The notes under the pieces were generated by a model that worked only from the letters and a program-made list of their open reading frames with translations, made no database searches and was not told where the DNA came from. From assembly GCF_946998875.1 (NCBI RefSeq), contig NZ_CAMQAY010000005.1, positions 1 to 62,079 of the forward strand: a stretch of DNA of 62,079 nucleotides. The letters are read 5' to 3'. The position numbers were made by a program, and so were the translations under genes. Origin of the DNA: an uncultured Peptoniphilus sp. GTDB taxonomy: Bacteria > Bacillota > Clostridia > Tissierellales > Peptoniphilaceae. Below are positions 18,339-26,584 of the stretch, piece by piece; the stretch's first letter is position 1; every line of letters begins with the position of its first letter.

Positions 18339-18891
18339 AATAATATTTTTCATTGATATAGTGATCTATTATAGATGTCTTCATTTTACTTTCAAAAATA
18401 TTTTCTTCTTTTAAAATTCTTAAAAGCCAAGGCGCCTTTGAGTGAAAGATAGCCTCTTTCTTGTCCTCTAGGACAATTTCATAGAGTTCATTTCTAAGTG
18501 CCTTTGACTGACACTTAATGTAATAAGCCTTAGTGTTTCTAAAATCTTGTATTCTTAAAATATTTAAGACAGATCTGTCTTTTAGTTCGTAATATTTGTT
18601 TGTTAAATTTAAATAATAGTTGTAGTACTTTGAATGTTTTTTTGTATTCCTAACATCTTTTGAAAGTGCTCTATAGTACTTTGCCATTACATTGTAGTAT
18701 TGGTAGTTGTACATTCCCTTTTCGTAGGAATCCACCTTGATGTAAGGTCTGGCATTTCTCATTTGAAAATAGTCGAAATTTTTTTGCAAAAATTCTCTCT
18801 TGGAGAGGTCGCCATTTGTGTATTGCATTATGAGAAAAGACCTATGCTCAAAAAAATCTTCAAAGAGTCCCTTCTTTTTCTTAAGTTCCAC
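18337..18891 (-). CDS. Uncharacterised tyrosine-rich protein
   Basis: I do not recognise the 184-residue product with certainty. It is basic, very rich in Tyr (YYNVMAKYYRALS, KYYNYYLNLTNKYYELKD) and predicted mostly helical, with no membrane segment or signal peptide. The start is GTG (18889-18891) behind a weak GGTG site. It is the last gene of a minus-strand run and is closed by a bidirectional terminator. The ordered hydrophobic/aromatic pattern and normal codon use support a real cytosolic protein. Confidence 0.75.
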   Translation of the reverse strand: MELKKKKGLFEDFFEHRSFLIMQYTNGDLSKREFLQKNFDYFQMRNARPYIKVDSYEKGMYNYQYYNVMAKYYRALSKDVRNTKKHSKYYNYYLNLTNKYYELKDRSVLNILRIQDFRNTKAYYIKCQSKALRNELYEIVLEDKKEAIFHSKAPWLLRILKEENIFESKMKTSIIDHYINEKYY

Positions 18892-18900
18892 AAAACACCA

Positions 18901-18984
18901 TTAAATCACACTTAGAATTATTGGAACTACCATTGCAATAACAAGTAGTATGGCAATAATTCTTACCATTGTTCTTCTATCCAC
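18901..18984 (-). CDS. Putative 27-residue single-span membrane peptide
   Basis: A GTG start at 18982-18984 behind AAGGTG gives VDRRTMVRIIAILLVIAMVV and seven more residues. The product has a short basic head and one hydrophobic helix. It fills the gap between the P-loop gene and the Tyr-rich gene, on the same strand as both. Such tiny membrane proteins are common but easily missed. Without comparative data it could be fortuitous. Confidence 0.45.
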   Translation of the reverse strand: MDRRTMVRIIAILLVIAMVVPIILSVI

Positions 18985-18994
18985 TTATAACACC

Positions 18995-19420
18995 TTATTT
19001 TCCAGTTACTTCTAGACAGTGATCTTTTAGAGATTCAGGCATATCTTCCTTTAGATAATCAACATTAATGTAAATTTCCTTATTGTCTGCATCAGGAATT
19101 TTTGCAACCTTGTTGTATAGATGTTCTAAGTCTTCAATATTAAGTGTCAATACTTTGTAAATTCCGTCAACATAAATCTTGTGCAAGTCATAATCCATTG
19201 CAAGAAGTCCACAGATAAATCCGTAGAAACTTTCAATAGAGTTTAGTCTGTATTCAGTTGCATTAATAAGTCTTACATTGTAGTCTAAACTAAAGATGTG
19301 ATCGTCATCAACTTCTACGAAAGCAATATTTCCATCGCCCTTTTTCATGTCGTCATTTGCGTTGTCGATTAACCATCTTGTCTTTCCAGAGCCTTTGCTC
19401 CCTAAAATATACTTTATCAT
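18995..19420 (-). CDS. Small P-loop ATP-binding protein
   Basis: The protein is 141 residues with Walker A GSKGSGKT at residues 7-14 and a hydrophobic strand plus acidic residue (KIYVDGIYKV, about 81-90) that could serve as Walker B. It is too short for a complete AAA+ or ABC ATPase. It overlaps the radical SAM gene upstream by four bases (ATGA-type junction), so they are translationally coupled. Similar short P-loop proteins of unknown role occur in Clostridia; the partner's function is also unclear. Confidence 0.8.
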   Translation of the reverse strand: MIKYILGSKGSGKTRWLIDNANDDMKKGDGNIAFVEVDDDHIFSLDYNVRLINATEYRLNSIESFYGFICGLLAMDYDLHKIYVDGIYKVLTLNIEDLEHLYNKVAKIPDADNKEIYINVDYLKEDMPESLKDHCLEVTGK

Positions 19421-20325
19421 AGTATTTCTCCTTTCACTAGATCACCTTGAGTGTATCCATTTTCATGCATAACTCCTATAATATCGTCTCTAATTTTCCA
19501 CCAGGAAGTATTCCAATTGCAAAAAAGAGAATTTTCATAAGGTGCTCTTCCTATTATTCTTTCCACTATTATATCATCTTTAAGATTTCTTAAAAAGAGT
19601 ATAACTTTTTCCTTGTAGTCATCTAAAGAAATTGTTTCAATTTCTCCTCTTTCATACATCTTTCCAAGAACAGTATCTTTTAAGATGTAAAGGGCGTGAA
19701 TCTTAACTTCATCGATATGAAGAACATTTAAAATTTTCGCACACTCAACAATGTCTAAATCGTCATCCCAAGGAAGTCCAATAATAATGTGAGTGCATAC
19801 ATTTAAATTTCTCCTCTTTAGCTCTAAGGCTGCCTCGATAAATTCAGAAAGACCATGTCCTCTATTTAATTTTTTCAGGCTGTGATAATTTGGCGTCTGA
19901 AGACCAATTTCAACTGTCACAAAATAATTTTTGTTTAACTCTTCCAAGTAGTCTAAATGCCTCTTTGGAAGGTAGTCTGGTCTTGTGGATATGCTTATGC
20001 CAACTACACCATCTATAAGGGACTCTTCTATTACTCTCTTGAAGTCCTCAAAGGGCATGTAGGTGTTGGTAAAATTTTGAAAGTAGGCAATATATTTGTT
20101 GGCCTTGTATTTATTTTTTATCAGCTCTTTATTTTTTAAGAGTTGCTCTCTTACGCTTCCAAAATTATTTTCGAAAGAGCCACCTTCTTCGCCGCAAAAA
20201 ATACAGCCGCCTACTCCACAAGTTCCATCTCTATTGGGACAAGTTAAATCAAGTTTGACGGGCAGTTTGTAGACTTTTTCGCCAAACTTTTCCCTGAGAA
20301 AATCAGAATATTTTCTATAAACCAT
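19417..20325 (-). CDS. TIGR01212-type radical SAM protein (YhcC-like)
   Basis: The protein is 302 residues. It begins MVYRKYSDFLREKFG and has the family motif CPNRDGTCGVGGCIFC, whose cluster cysteines are C29, C41 and C44, then GISISTRPDYLP and IIGLPWDD of the Elp3-like radical SAM core. E. coli YhcC/YtqA-type proteins are thought to act in RNA modification or sulfur/metabolite chemistry; the substrate is not established. It lies eight bases after DUF1292 and overlaps the small P-loop gene. Confidence 0.9.
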   Translation of the reverse strand: MVYRKYSDFLREKFGEKVYKLPVKLDLTCPNRDGTCGVGGCIFCGEEGGSFENNFGSVREQLLKNKELIKNKYKANKYIAYFQNFTNTYMPFEDFKRVIEESLIDGVVGISISTRPDYLPKRHLDYLEELNKNYFVTVEIGLQTPNYHSLKKLNRGHGLSEFIEAALELKRRNLNVCTHIIIGLPWDDDLDIVECAKILNVLHIDEVKIHALYILKDTVLGKMYERGEIETISLDDYKEKVILFLRNLKDDIIVERIIGRAPYENSLFCNWNTSWWKIRDDIIGVMHENGYTQGDLVKGEIL

Positions 20326-20333
20326 TTAGAAAA

Positions 20334-20669
20334 TTATTCTTCTTCCTCGTCGTCAAAAATTTCTTCAAAAGTCTTTGAAACTTTTTCAAATTCTTCTTCT
20401 GATTCAATGACATCAAGTTCTACTTCGTCATCGTCAACTTCATTGTACTTGTAAATAAATACATCTTCGCCATCTTCTTCATCTTCAGGAAGAAGTGCAA
20501 TGTAGTCATTTCCTTCACATTCAAAGATTCCAAGTACTATGCACACCATTTCACTGTCATCATCAAGTGTAAGTGTAATAGTTTCATAGCCTTCTTCTTC
20601 GTGATCGTGTTCACAACCGCAATCACAGTTTTCGTCGTGTTCATGTAATTTTTTTTCTTCGTTACTCAT
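20334..20669 (-). CDS. DUF1292 protein with His/Cys/acidic N-terminus
   Basis: The ATG at 20667-20669 (MSNEEKKLHEHDENC) follows GGAGGATATT; an upstream in-frame TTG would bury that site. The 111-residue product has a DUF1292 (YrzB-like) core (YETITLTLDDDSEMVCIVLGIFE...YIALLPEDE...VFIYKYNEV) and a very acidic tail. The added N-terminal segment packs HEHDENCDCGCEHDHEEE, an obvious metal-binding stretch that typical YrzB lacks. The role of DUF1292 is unknown. It lies downstream of pepD and upstream of the YhcC-like gene. Confidence 0.87.
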   Translation of the reverse strand: MSNEEKKLHEHDENCDCGCEHDHEEEGYETITLTLDDDSEMVCIVLGIFECEGNDYIALLPEDEEDGEDVFIYKYNEVDDDEVELDVIESEEEFEKVSKTFEEIFDDEEEE

Positions 20670-20684
20670 AATATCCTCCAAATT

Positions 20685-22139
20685 TTATTTTAAATTTTCT
20701 AGTATCTTTATTAAGAAATCAAACACTCTTTCAGTTGATGAAATAGAAAGGTGCTCGCCAGGTGCGTGAACTCCCTTCATGTTTGGTCCAATTGAAAGCA
20801 TATCGATATCGCCAATTGTTTCCACAAAGATTCCACATTCAAGACCTGCGTGAATTGCTTCAAGTTTAAATTCTTTGCCGCTTACTTCCTTGTAAGCCTT
20901 CTTTGCAACTTCTCTAAGTGGTGAATGTTCCTTGTATTCCCAAGCAGGGTATTTTGTAATAATTTCAATATCTGCGCCAAAATTTTCTGCTGCAATTTTA
21001 TTTACAAGTCCAATATATTCCTTAGAAGACTGAACAGAAGACCTGATGTTAGAAATTATATTTACTGAATCTTCTTTATTTTCAATTACTCCAAGATTTA
21101 CAGAAGTTTCAACTAAGCCCTCAATGTTTTTACTCATGACAATTACACCATTAGGTAGAACATTTATTAGACCAAGAATTTTATTTTTAAGCTCATCAGT
21201 AAAGGCCTTATCGCATTTTTCCTTAGACTTTTCAAAATTTAGTCTAACATCAGGGTCAACTTTTCCAAGTTCTGTGACAAAGTGAGAGTTTAATTCTACG
21301 ATTACATCTTGAATTTTTTTGATGTCCTCATCCTTTACTGCCACAAGAGCCCTTGCATATCTTGGTATGGCATTAGGTTTTGCTCCGCCTTCTATTTCAA
21401 CTAGGTCGCCATCAACTTTTTCAAAAATTCTATAAAGACTTCTGCCTAGAATTTTTACTGCATTGCCTAGACCAACTTGAATTTCTTGACCAGAGTGTCC
21501 ACCCTTTAGTCCATTTACAATTATTTCATAAATATTTTTAAATTTATCTAATTCTTTGTATTCTTTTTGTAATTTTATGAGGTCTCTTTCTGCACCAGCG
21601 CAGGAAATACATCCAACGCCTTCAGTTTCAGAGTCAATGTTTAATAGTCTTTTTGAAGTAACCATTCCCTTTTCAAGGTTAGCTGCTCCCGTCATTCCAC
21701 TTTCTTCGTTGACAGTGAAAAGCGCTTCAATCTTTGGATGCTTGTAGTCATCTGATTCTAAAAGAGCAAGAGTCATGGCAACAGCTATGCCATTATCTGC
21801 CCCAAGAGTTGTCTCGCGAGCTATGATAAAGTCGCCATCTATTTCATACTTTATGGCATCCTTAGAAAAATCAATAGTACATTCAGGAGTTTTTTCGCAA
21901 ACCATGTCCATGTGACCTTGCAAAATTATGCTGTCCACATCTTCATAGCCTTTTGTCGCTTCTTTAATAATGACAATGTTTCCTATTTTGTCAGTTTTAT
22001 ATTCCAAACTGTGTTCTTTGGCAAAGCTAATTAAATAAGCTCTAATTTTTTCTTCTTCAAAGGAACATCTTGGAATTTTTGTCAATTTATCAAAATAATA
22101 AAAAATTCTGTTCTCTAATAAGGTATTTATATCTTTCAT
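20685..22139 (-). CDS. pepD: Aminoacyl-histidine dipeptidase (PepD, M20 family)
   Basis: The protein is 484 residues, the PepD length. Catalytic features of M20 peptidases are visible: LQGHMDMVCE (metal His and catalytic Asp), LGADNGIAVAM (bridging Asp), TVNEESGMTGA (general-base Glu-Glu), NIDSETEG and a C-terminal AIHAGLECGIF (metal His/Glu). It is a di-zinc cytosolic dipeptidase cleaving Xaa-His and other dipeptides, useful for a peptide-fermenting anaerobe. A TATAAT hexamer and AGGAGGT precede it. Confidence 0.95.
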   Translation of the reverse strand: MKDINTLLENRIFYYFDKLTKIPRCSFEEEKIRAYLISFAKEHSLEYKTDKIGNIVIIKEATKGYEDVDSIILQGHMDMVCEKTPECTIDFSKDAIKYEIDGDFIIARETTLGADNGIAVAMTLALLESDDYKHPKIEALFTVNEESGMTGAANLEKGMVTSKRLLNIDSETEGVGCISCAGAERDLIKLQKEYKELDKFKNIYEIIVNGLKGGHSGQEIQVGLGNAVKILGRSLYRIFEKVDGDLVEIEGGAKPNAIPRYARALVAVKDEDIKKIQDVIVELNSHFVTELGKVDPDVRLNFEKSKEKCDKAFTDELKNKILGLINVLPNGVIVMSKNIEGLVETSVNLGVIENKEDSVNIISNIRSSVQSSKEYIGLVNKIAAENFGADIEIITKYPAWEYKEHSPLREVAKKAYKEVSGKEFKLEAIHAGLECGIFVETIGDIDMLSIGPNMKGVHAPGEHLSISSTERVFDFLIKILENLK

Positions 22140-22187
22140 TTAAACCTCCTACTTACATTATACATGAGTAGAAAAAATATTTATAGC

Positions 22188-23519
22188 TTAAAAAGTATAA
22201 TTATCTTCAAATATTTTAATGATTTTTTCCAAGCTTCTGGCATCACTTTTTTCAATTTCACAAAGGACGGAATTAAATTTAGATAGGGACTCCTTTAAAA
22301 GAAAATCAATGGATGGACTTTTTTTATATTCATCAATTACCTTAGATAAGAATGTATTTTCTATCTCATCTTGCTCTTCCTTTGAAAGATTTTTCTCTTC
22401 AAAAAGTTTTGTCAAAGAGGTCATGTACTCGTATCTCACAAAAATTATAAATTCTGTAAAAATTTCTCCATAGGATTCTTGTGTAATTAGTCTAATAATT
22501 TTAAATAAAATATTCCAGTCTAAGTCATTGTTAATAACTCTAGCCAAGACTTCTGTAGCACCCTTGGAGAAGGAATCATAATATTTAGGCTCCTTTTCAC
22601 AGACAATGTACTCTTCTATGTTTAAGTCCTTACCTGTAACAGAATTTATCTTATTTATTAAATCTATAAAATTTTCTCCATAGCTTAAATCTTTATTTTT
22701 TGAAGATTTCATAAAGAGAAAGTCTACGACAACATCAGTAATGGTCTTAATATTAATAAAAAGTCCAAGCTCATCGTGAATCTTTCTCGTAAAGACATCG
22801 TGAAGAATTTTTGAAAGTAGAGTCTTTAGCTGACTTTCTGCTGAAATTATTTCTGAAGCATCTTGTTTTTTTACATGGTCGTATAAAATCATAAGTTGCT
22901 TATCTATCATCTTCAAGTTGTCATTAATTGAGTTCATTATTTCTCTAAAAAATCCCTCTGTTATTATGTAATTATAATTTTTGTAGAGAAGCTTGTGGTC
23001 AATTTCTCCCCAAAAGACATTTACAAAGGATTTAATTTGCAGTTCAAAACAATAGATAAAAGAGCCAGTGTCGTATTCGCCGTCAAGTTTATACATTGTG
23101 AAACCATTTGCAAGAGGTTGAGGCTGAGGGTCATCTAGCTTTAGCCTAATCTTTTTATTTTTGTTAGACTTGTAGTAACCTCTGTCAGCTTTAATAGTAA
23201 AGTCCTCTATGATTTTTTTATATAGAGCTTCTTCATCTTTTATAAAACGACATTCTACTCTAATACCAACTAGGTCTTGAATATATTTAAAGCCACGAAC
23301 AGGATCAGGAAACCTCATGAAAAAATTTCTTCTAATTAATTTTTCACGAAGAGATTCCTGAGTCTTTATTCTCGTGGTAATATTTGTTAGTCTGTCGTCA
23401 TCTAAAAATAAGTCGGAAAAATACTTTTTAAGCTCTTTATTAACTCCTGCAAGTTCAATTTTATGATAATCAAAAAGATCTAGTACATCGTCGATGTAAT
23501 TAAAAAGCTCAAGTTTCAT
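22188..23519 (-). CDS. RelA/SpoT-domain protein (ppGpp synthetase-like) with helical C-terminal extension
   Basis: The protein is 443 residues. Residues about 45-185 resemble a RelA/SpoT synthetase domain: RIKTQESLREK (50-60), DLVGIRV (82-88, metal Asp), NGFTMYK (138-144, the position of the usual NGYxSxH) and FELQIKS (158-164, catalytic Glu and Gln), then WGEIDHKLLYK (170-180), corresponding to WAxxEHKxxYK. The guanine-stacking Tyr is Phe and the following His is Lys. Residues 190-443 form a helical region I cannot assign. There is no HD hydrolase domain. It may be a divergent (p)ppGpp or related nucleotide pyrophosphokinase. It follows the parvulin gene by seven bases. Confidence 0.8.
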   Translation of the reverse strand: MKLELFNYIDDVLDLFDYHKIELAGVNKELKKYFSDLFLDDDRLTNITTRIKTQESLREKLIRRNFFMRFPDPVRGFKYIQDLVGIRVECRFIKDEEALYKKIIEDFTIKADRGYYKSNKNKKIRLKLDDPQPQPLANGFTMYKLDGEYDTGSFIYCFELQIKSFVNVFWGEIDHKLLYKNYNYIITEGFFREIMNSINDNLKMIDKQLMILYDHVKKQDASEIISAESQLKTLLSKILHDVFTRKIHDELGLFINIKTITDVVVDFLFMKSSKNKDLSYGENFIDLINKINSVTGKDLNIEEYIVCEKEPKYYDSFSKGATEVLARVINNDLDWNILFKIIRLITQESYGEIFTEFIIFVRYEYMTSLTKLFEEKNLSKEEQDEIENTFLSKVIDEYKKSPSIDFLLKESLSKFNSVLCEIEKSDARSLEKIIKIFEDNYTF

Positions 23520-23526
23520 GTTCCAC

Positions 23527-24276
23527 CTAGATATTCATCTTCACTTGGTATTTTTCTTTAAGTTCAGTAATTTTTTCGTTGTAAAGAGCTTGTTCCTTTT
23601 GTCTTCTAACTTGTGCAGCAATTTTGTCCTTCACTTCATCAAATTCAAGATCTCTGCCTTCATTTTTTTCATTGATTTTAATAATGTGGTAGCCAAATTG
23701 AGTCTTAACAGGTTCAGTAACTGTGCCAACTTCATTATTAAAGACAGCATCTTCAAATTCCTTTACCATTTGTCCCCTAGTGAAAGTTCCAAGGTCGCCG
23801 CCCTTTTCCTTTGATGGACAAGTAGAAAATTCTCTTGCAAGAGCTTCAAAGTCTTCCCCATTTTTAATTTTTTCGTAAATTTCCTTAGCCTTGTCTTCTT
23901 CAGCAACTAAGATGTGAGAAGCATTGGCACTTTCATTTTCCTTAAAGACTTCTTTGTTGTCTTCGTAGAATTTTTTGATTTCATCGTCACTTACAGTAAC
24001 TGTAGCAAGAAGTTTTCCAAGAGCGTAAGTCTTTAGCATGCTTTCCTTAGTCTTTTCCAAAACTTGTGTAAAGTCATCCTCCTTGTCCATGCCCTTTTCT
24101 ATTGCATCTTCGTATAAAAGTGCTTGGTAGACAAGTTCATTTACTACATCTTTATTCATTTCTTCGCCACCAAAATATTGTTTAAGTTGTGGGTTTAGGG
24201 AGTCTAAAAATAAATTGTAGTCCACTCCTGTAATTTTCTTGCCATTTACCTCAGCTAAAAGTTTATCTTTATCCAT
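23527..24276 (-). CDS. Parvulin-type peptidylprolyl isomerase without signal peptide
   Basis: The protein is 249 residues. An N-terminal SurA/PrsA-like helical region (LAEVNGKKITGVDYNLFLDSL) is followed by a Rotamase domain (ASHILVAEEDKAKEIYEKI...FSTCPSKEKGGDLGTFTRGQMVKEFEDAVF...FGYHIIKI). It lacks a signal peptide and a lipobox, unlike exported PrsA, so it is predicted cytosolic. It would catalyse prolyl cis-trans isomerisation and act as a holdase. It heads a short operon with the RelA/SpoT-like gene. Confidence 0.9.
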   Translation of the reverse strand: MDKDKLLAEVNGKKITGVDYNLFLDSLNPQLKQYFGGEEMNKDVVNELVYQALLYEDAIEKGMDKEDDFTQVLEKTKESMLKTYALGKLLATVTVSDDEIKKFYEDNKEVFKENESANASHILVAEEDKAKEIYEKIKNGEDFEALAREFSTCPSKEKGGDLGTFTRGQMVKEFEDAVFNNEVGTVTEPVKTQFGYHIIKINEKNEGRDLEFDEVKDKIAAQVRRQKEQALYNEKITELKEKYQVKMNI

Positions 24277-24469
24277 TATTACCTCCGTAATTAATTTATC
24301 TCAAATTATATGTTTTCTATAAGTAATGTTACCATTTGAAAAAACTTTTTTCAACTAATAGGCTTTCAAATTGCCCAGCCTTTGTGAGACAAAAATCTAA
24401 ATAAAATATAAGTTTTTTGTAAAAAATATTTTATAAATCCTTCCTAAATCCTCAGAACTTCTTTAAAAG

Positions 24470-24498
24470 TTTACTTTAAATATGCCTTATGTTAAAAT
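24470..24498 (+). promoter_or_regulatory. Probable promoter of glmS
   Basis: TTTACT (24470-24475) and TAAAAT (24493-24498) are separated by 17 bases. The ribozyme core begins about 26 bases downstream of the -10. The remainder of 24277-24469 is AT-rich and shows nothing else I can support beyond a TATAAT upstream of the divergent parvulin gene. Confidence 0.6.
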
Positions 24499-24523
24499 CA
24501 ACTGAAGAGATAAAAATAATTTA

Positions 24524-24660
24524 AGCGCCTGAGCCCAAGTGGCTGACGAGGGATAGAGTTATCGAAAATCGGCGGATGCTCTAAAGGTTTCACAGCCTAA
24601 ACATTTTACAAAAAATAAAAGCAATTTTATAACAAAATAAATGTAGTGAATCTCTAATAA
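24524..24660 (+). promoter_or_regulatory. glmS ribozyme riboswitch
   Basis: The leader contains the conserved elements of the glmS ribozyme in order: AGCGCC (cleavage expected between A24524 and G24525), GACGAGG, GTTATCGA, TCGGCGGATGCTC, and then ACAGCC of a short P3. The following AT-rich P4 can pair ACATTT with AAATGT. The RNA binds glucosamine-6-phosphate as cofactor, cuts itself, and lowers glmS mRNA when the sugar is plentiful. The P3 loop is shortened compared with Bacillus. The location directly before glmS confirms the call. Confidence 0.93.
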
Positions 24661-24676
24661 ATTTGGAGGTAGAAAT

Positions 24677-26503
24677 ATGTGCGGAATAGTTGGATATATT
24701 GGAAAAAATAATGCAACGAAATTAGTGCTAGAAGGTCTTAAAAAATTAGAATACAGGGGTTATGACTCTGCTGGACTTTCTATGATAAGAGATAATAAGC
24801 TTGTGACTTTTAAAAAGAAGGGTCGCATAAAAGTTTTGGAAGATTCCTTTGACCAAAATGAATTTTCTTCAAATATTTGCATTGGTCACACTAGATGGGC
24901 AACACATGGGGAGCCCAATGAAATAAATGCTCACCCTCACCTATCAACTGATGAAAAAATTTCTGTAGTTCACAATGGAATTATAGAAAATTACTTAGAA
25001 CTTAGAAATGATTTGACAAAAAATGGCTACAAGTTCCTTTCACAAACAGATACAGAAGTCATACCAAATGTTATTTCTGACAATTACAGGGGCGACATCC
25101 TTGAAGCTGTCTTTAAGTCAACAGAAATTTTAAGGGGAGCCTACAGCCTTGGTATAATAGATGAAAATGAACCCAACAGGCTCATTGCTGTGAGAAATTC
25201 TTCCCCTCTACTTTTTGCAATCTGCGAAGATGGATACTTTGTGGCAAGTGATATTACTTCTGTCATTGAACACACAAATAAGATTATCTATCTTGAAGAT
25301 GGCGATGTAGTTGACATGAGAGATGGCTCTTACACAATTTATGACAAAAACCACAAGGAAATAAAAAGAGAAATTACTGAAGTTGAAATTTCTGCAGCTG
25401 ATGCATCGAAGGAAGGTTACGACCACTTCCTAATTAAGGAAATTCACGAACAACCTCGCCTACTACGCGAAGTTATTTCAATTAAACACAAGGATTACAA
25501 GATAAATCTTCCAGCTGAAGGAAGTCTTTCCCTTGATGAACTAAAAAAGATCAATAAAATTTATGTGACAGCTTGTGGAACTGCCTTTCACGCAGGAGAA
25601 GCTGGCAAGTTTGCCATAGAAAATCTTGCAAAAATTCCTGTTATTTCAGAAATTGCATCTGAATTTAGGTACAAGAATATGTTTGTAGACGACAAGTCTC
25701 TGGTAATTTTTGTTTCACAATCAGGAGAAACTGCTGACACCCTAGCAGCTCTTAGAGAAGCAAAGGCTCTTGGTGCAAAAACTCTTGCCATTACAAATGT
25801 AGTTGGCTCATCAATTTCAAGAGAAGCCGACAAGGTTGTCTATTGCTATGCCGGTCCCGAAATCTCTGTGGCATCAACTAAGGCTTACACAACACAAGTC
25901 ATTTCACTTTACTTCTTGGCTATGGACATTGCCCTAAAGCTAAATAAAATCACTGAAAATGAAGTAAAAGAAATAATCGAAAACATGGAAAAACTTCCAG
26001 GACAAATCGAAGAAATTTTAAAACACAAGGACCAATTCCAAGACATTGCTGAATTAATTAAGGATGCAAAATCAATTTTCTACACTGGAAGAAGTCTTGA
26101 CTATATAACTGCCAAAGAAGGAGCCCTAAAGCTAAAGGAAATTTCTTATATTCACACAGAATCCTTCCCTTCTGGCGAATTAAAACACGGTTCTATTGCC
26201 CTTATAGAAGAAGGCACACCAGTTATATCTGTTGCAACGCAAAGTTCAATTTTAGAAAAAACTATTTCTAATAACCAAGAGCTCATAGCAAGAGGAGCAA
26301 CAGTAATTTCTATTGCAGAAGAAAAAAATGAATTTGTGAGAGATTCATCTGATGTCATGATTGAAATACCAGACACAATAGATTTACTCACACCCCTTCT
26401 TGCAGTAATACCTGAACAGTTAATTGCCTACTACACTTCAGTCCTACTAGGAAATGATGTAGATAAACCAAGAAACTTGGCAAAATCAGTTACAGTTGAA
26501 TAA
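24677..26503 (+). CDS. glmS: Glutamine--fructose-6-phosphate aminotransferase
   Basis: The protein is 608 residues, full length. It begins MCGIVGYIG, giving Cys1 as nucleophile of the glutaminase domain after Met removal, with TRWATHG and the NG loop. Two SIS domains follow (CGTAFHAGEAG; SQSGETADT; STKAYTTQV), then SGELKHG and the C-terminal KSVTVE. It makes glucosamine-6-phosphate, the first committed step to UDP-GlcNAc and peptidoglycan. Expression is governed by the ribozyme in its leader. A terminator follows at once. Confidence 0.99.
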   Translation: MCGIVGYIGKNNATKLVLEGLKKLEYRGYDSAGLSMIRDNKLVTFKKKGRIKVLEDSFDQNEFSSNICIGHTRWATHGEPNEINAHPHLSTDEKISVVHNGIIENYLELRNDLTKNGYKFLSQTDTEVIPNVISDNYRGDILEAVFKSTEILRGAYSLGIIDENEPNRLIAVRNSSPLLFAICEDGYFVASDITSVIEHTNKIIYLEDGDVVDMRDGSYTIYDKNHKEIKREITEVEISAADASKEGYDHFLIKEIHEQPRLLREVISIKHKDYKINLPAEGSLSLDELKKINKIYVTACGTAFHAGEAGKFAIENLAKIPVISEIASEFRYKNMFVDDKSLVIFVSQSGETADTLAALREAKALGAKTLAITNVVGSSISREADKVVYCYAGPEISVASTKAYTTQVISLYFLAMDIALKLNKITENEVKEIIENMEKLPGQIEEILKHKDQFQDIAELIKDAKSIFYTGRSLDYITAKEGALKLKEISYIHTESFPSGELKHGSIALIEEGTPVISVATQSSILEKTISNNQELIARGATVISIAEEKNEFVRDSSDVMIEIPDTIDLLTPLLAVIPEQLIAYYTSVLLGNDVDKPRNLAKSVTVE

Positions 26504-26510
26504 AGAAAAG

Positions 26511-26534
26511 AGCTGCCACGTGCAGCTTTTTTTA
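26511..26534 (+). terminator. Terminator of glmS
   Basis: Stem AGCTGC/GCAGCT (26511-26516 with 26522-26527) is followed by TTTTTT. Confidence 0.85.
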
Positions 26535-26584
26535 GTTTTCATAAAGACTTTTCGGGTATATAATATTTAATGGAGTTGAATTTT

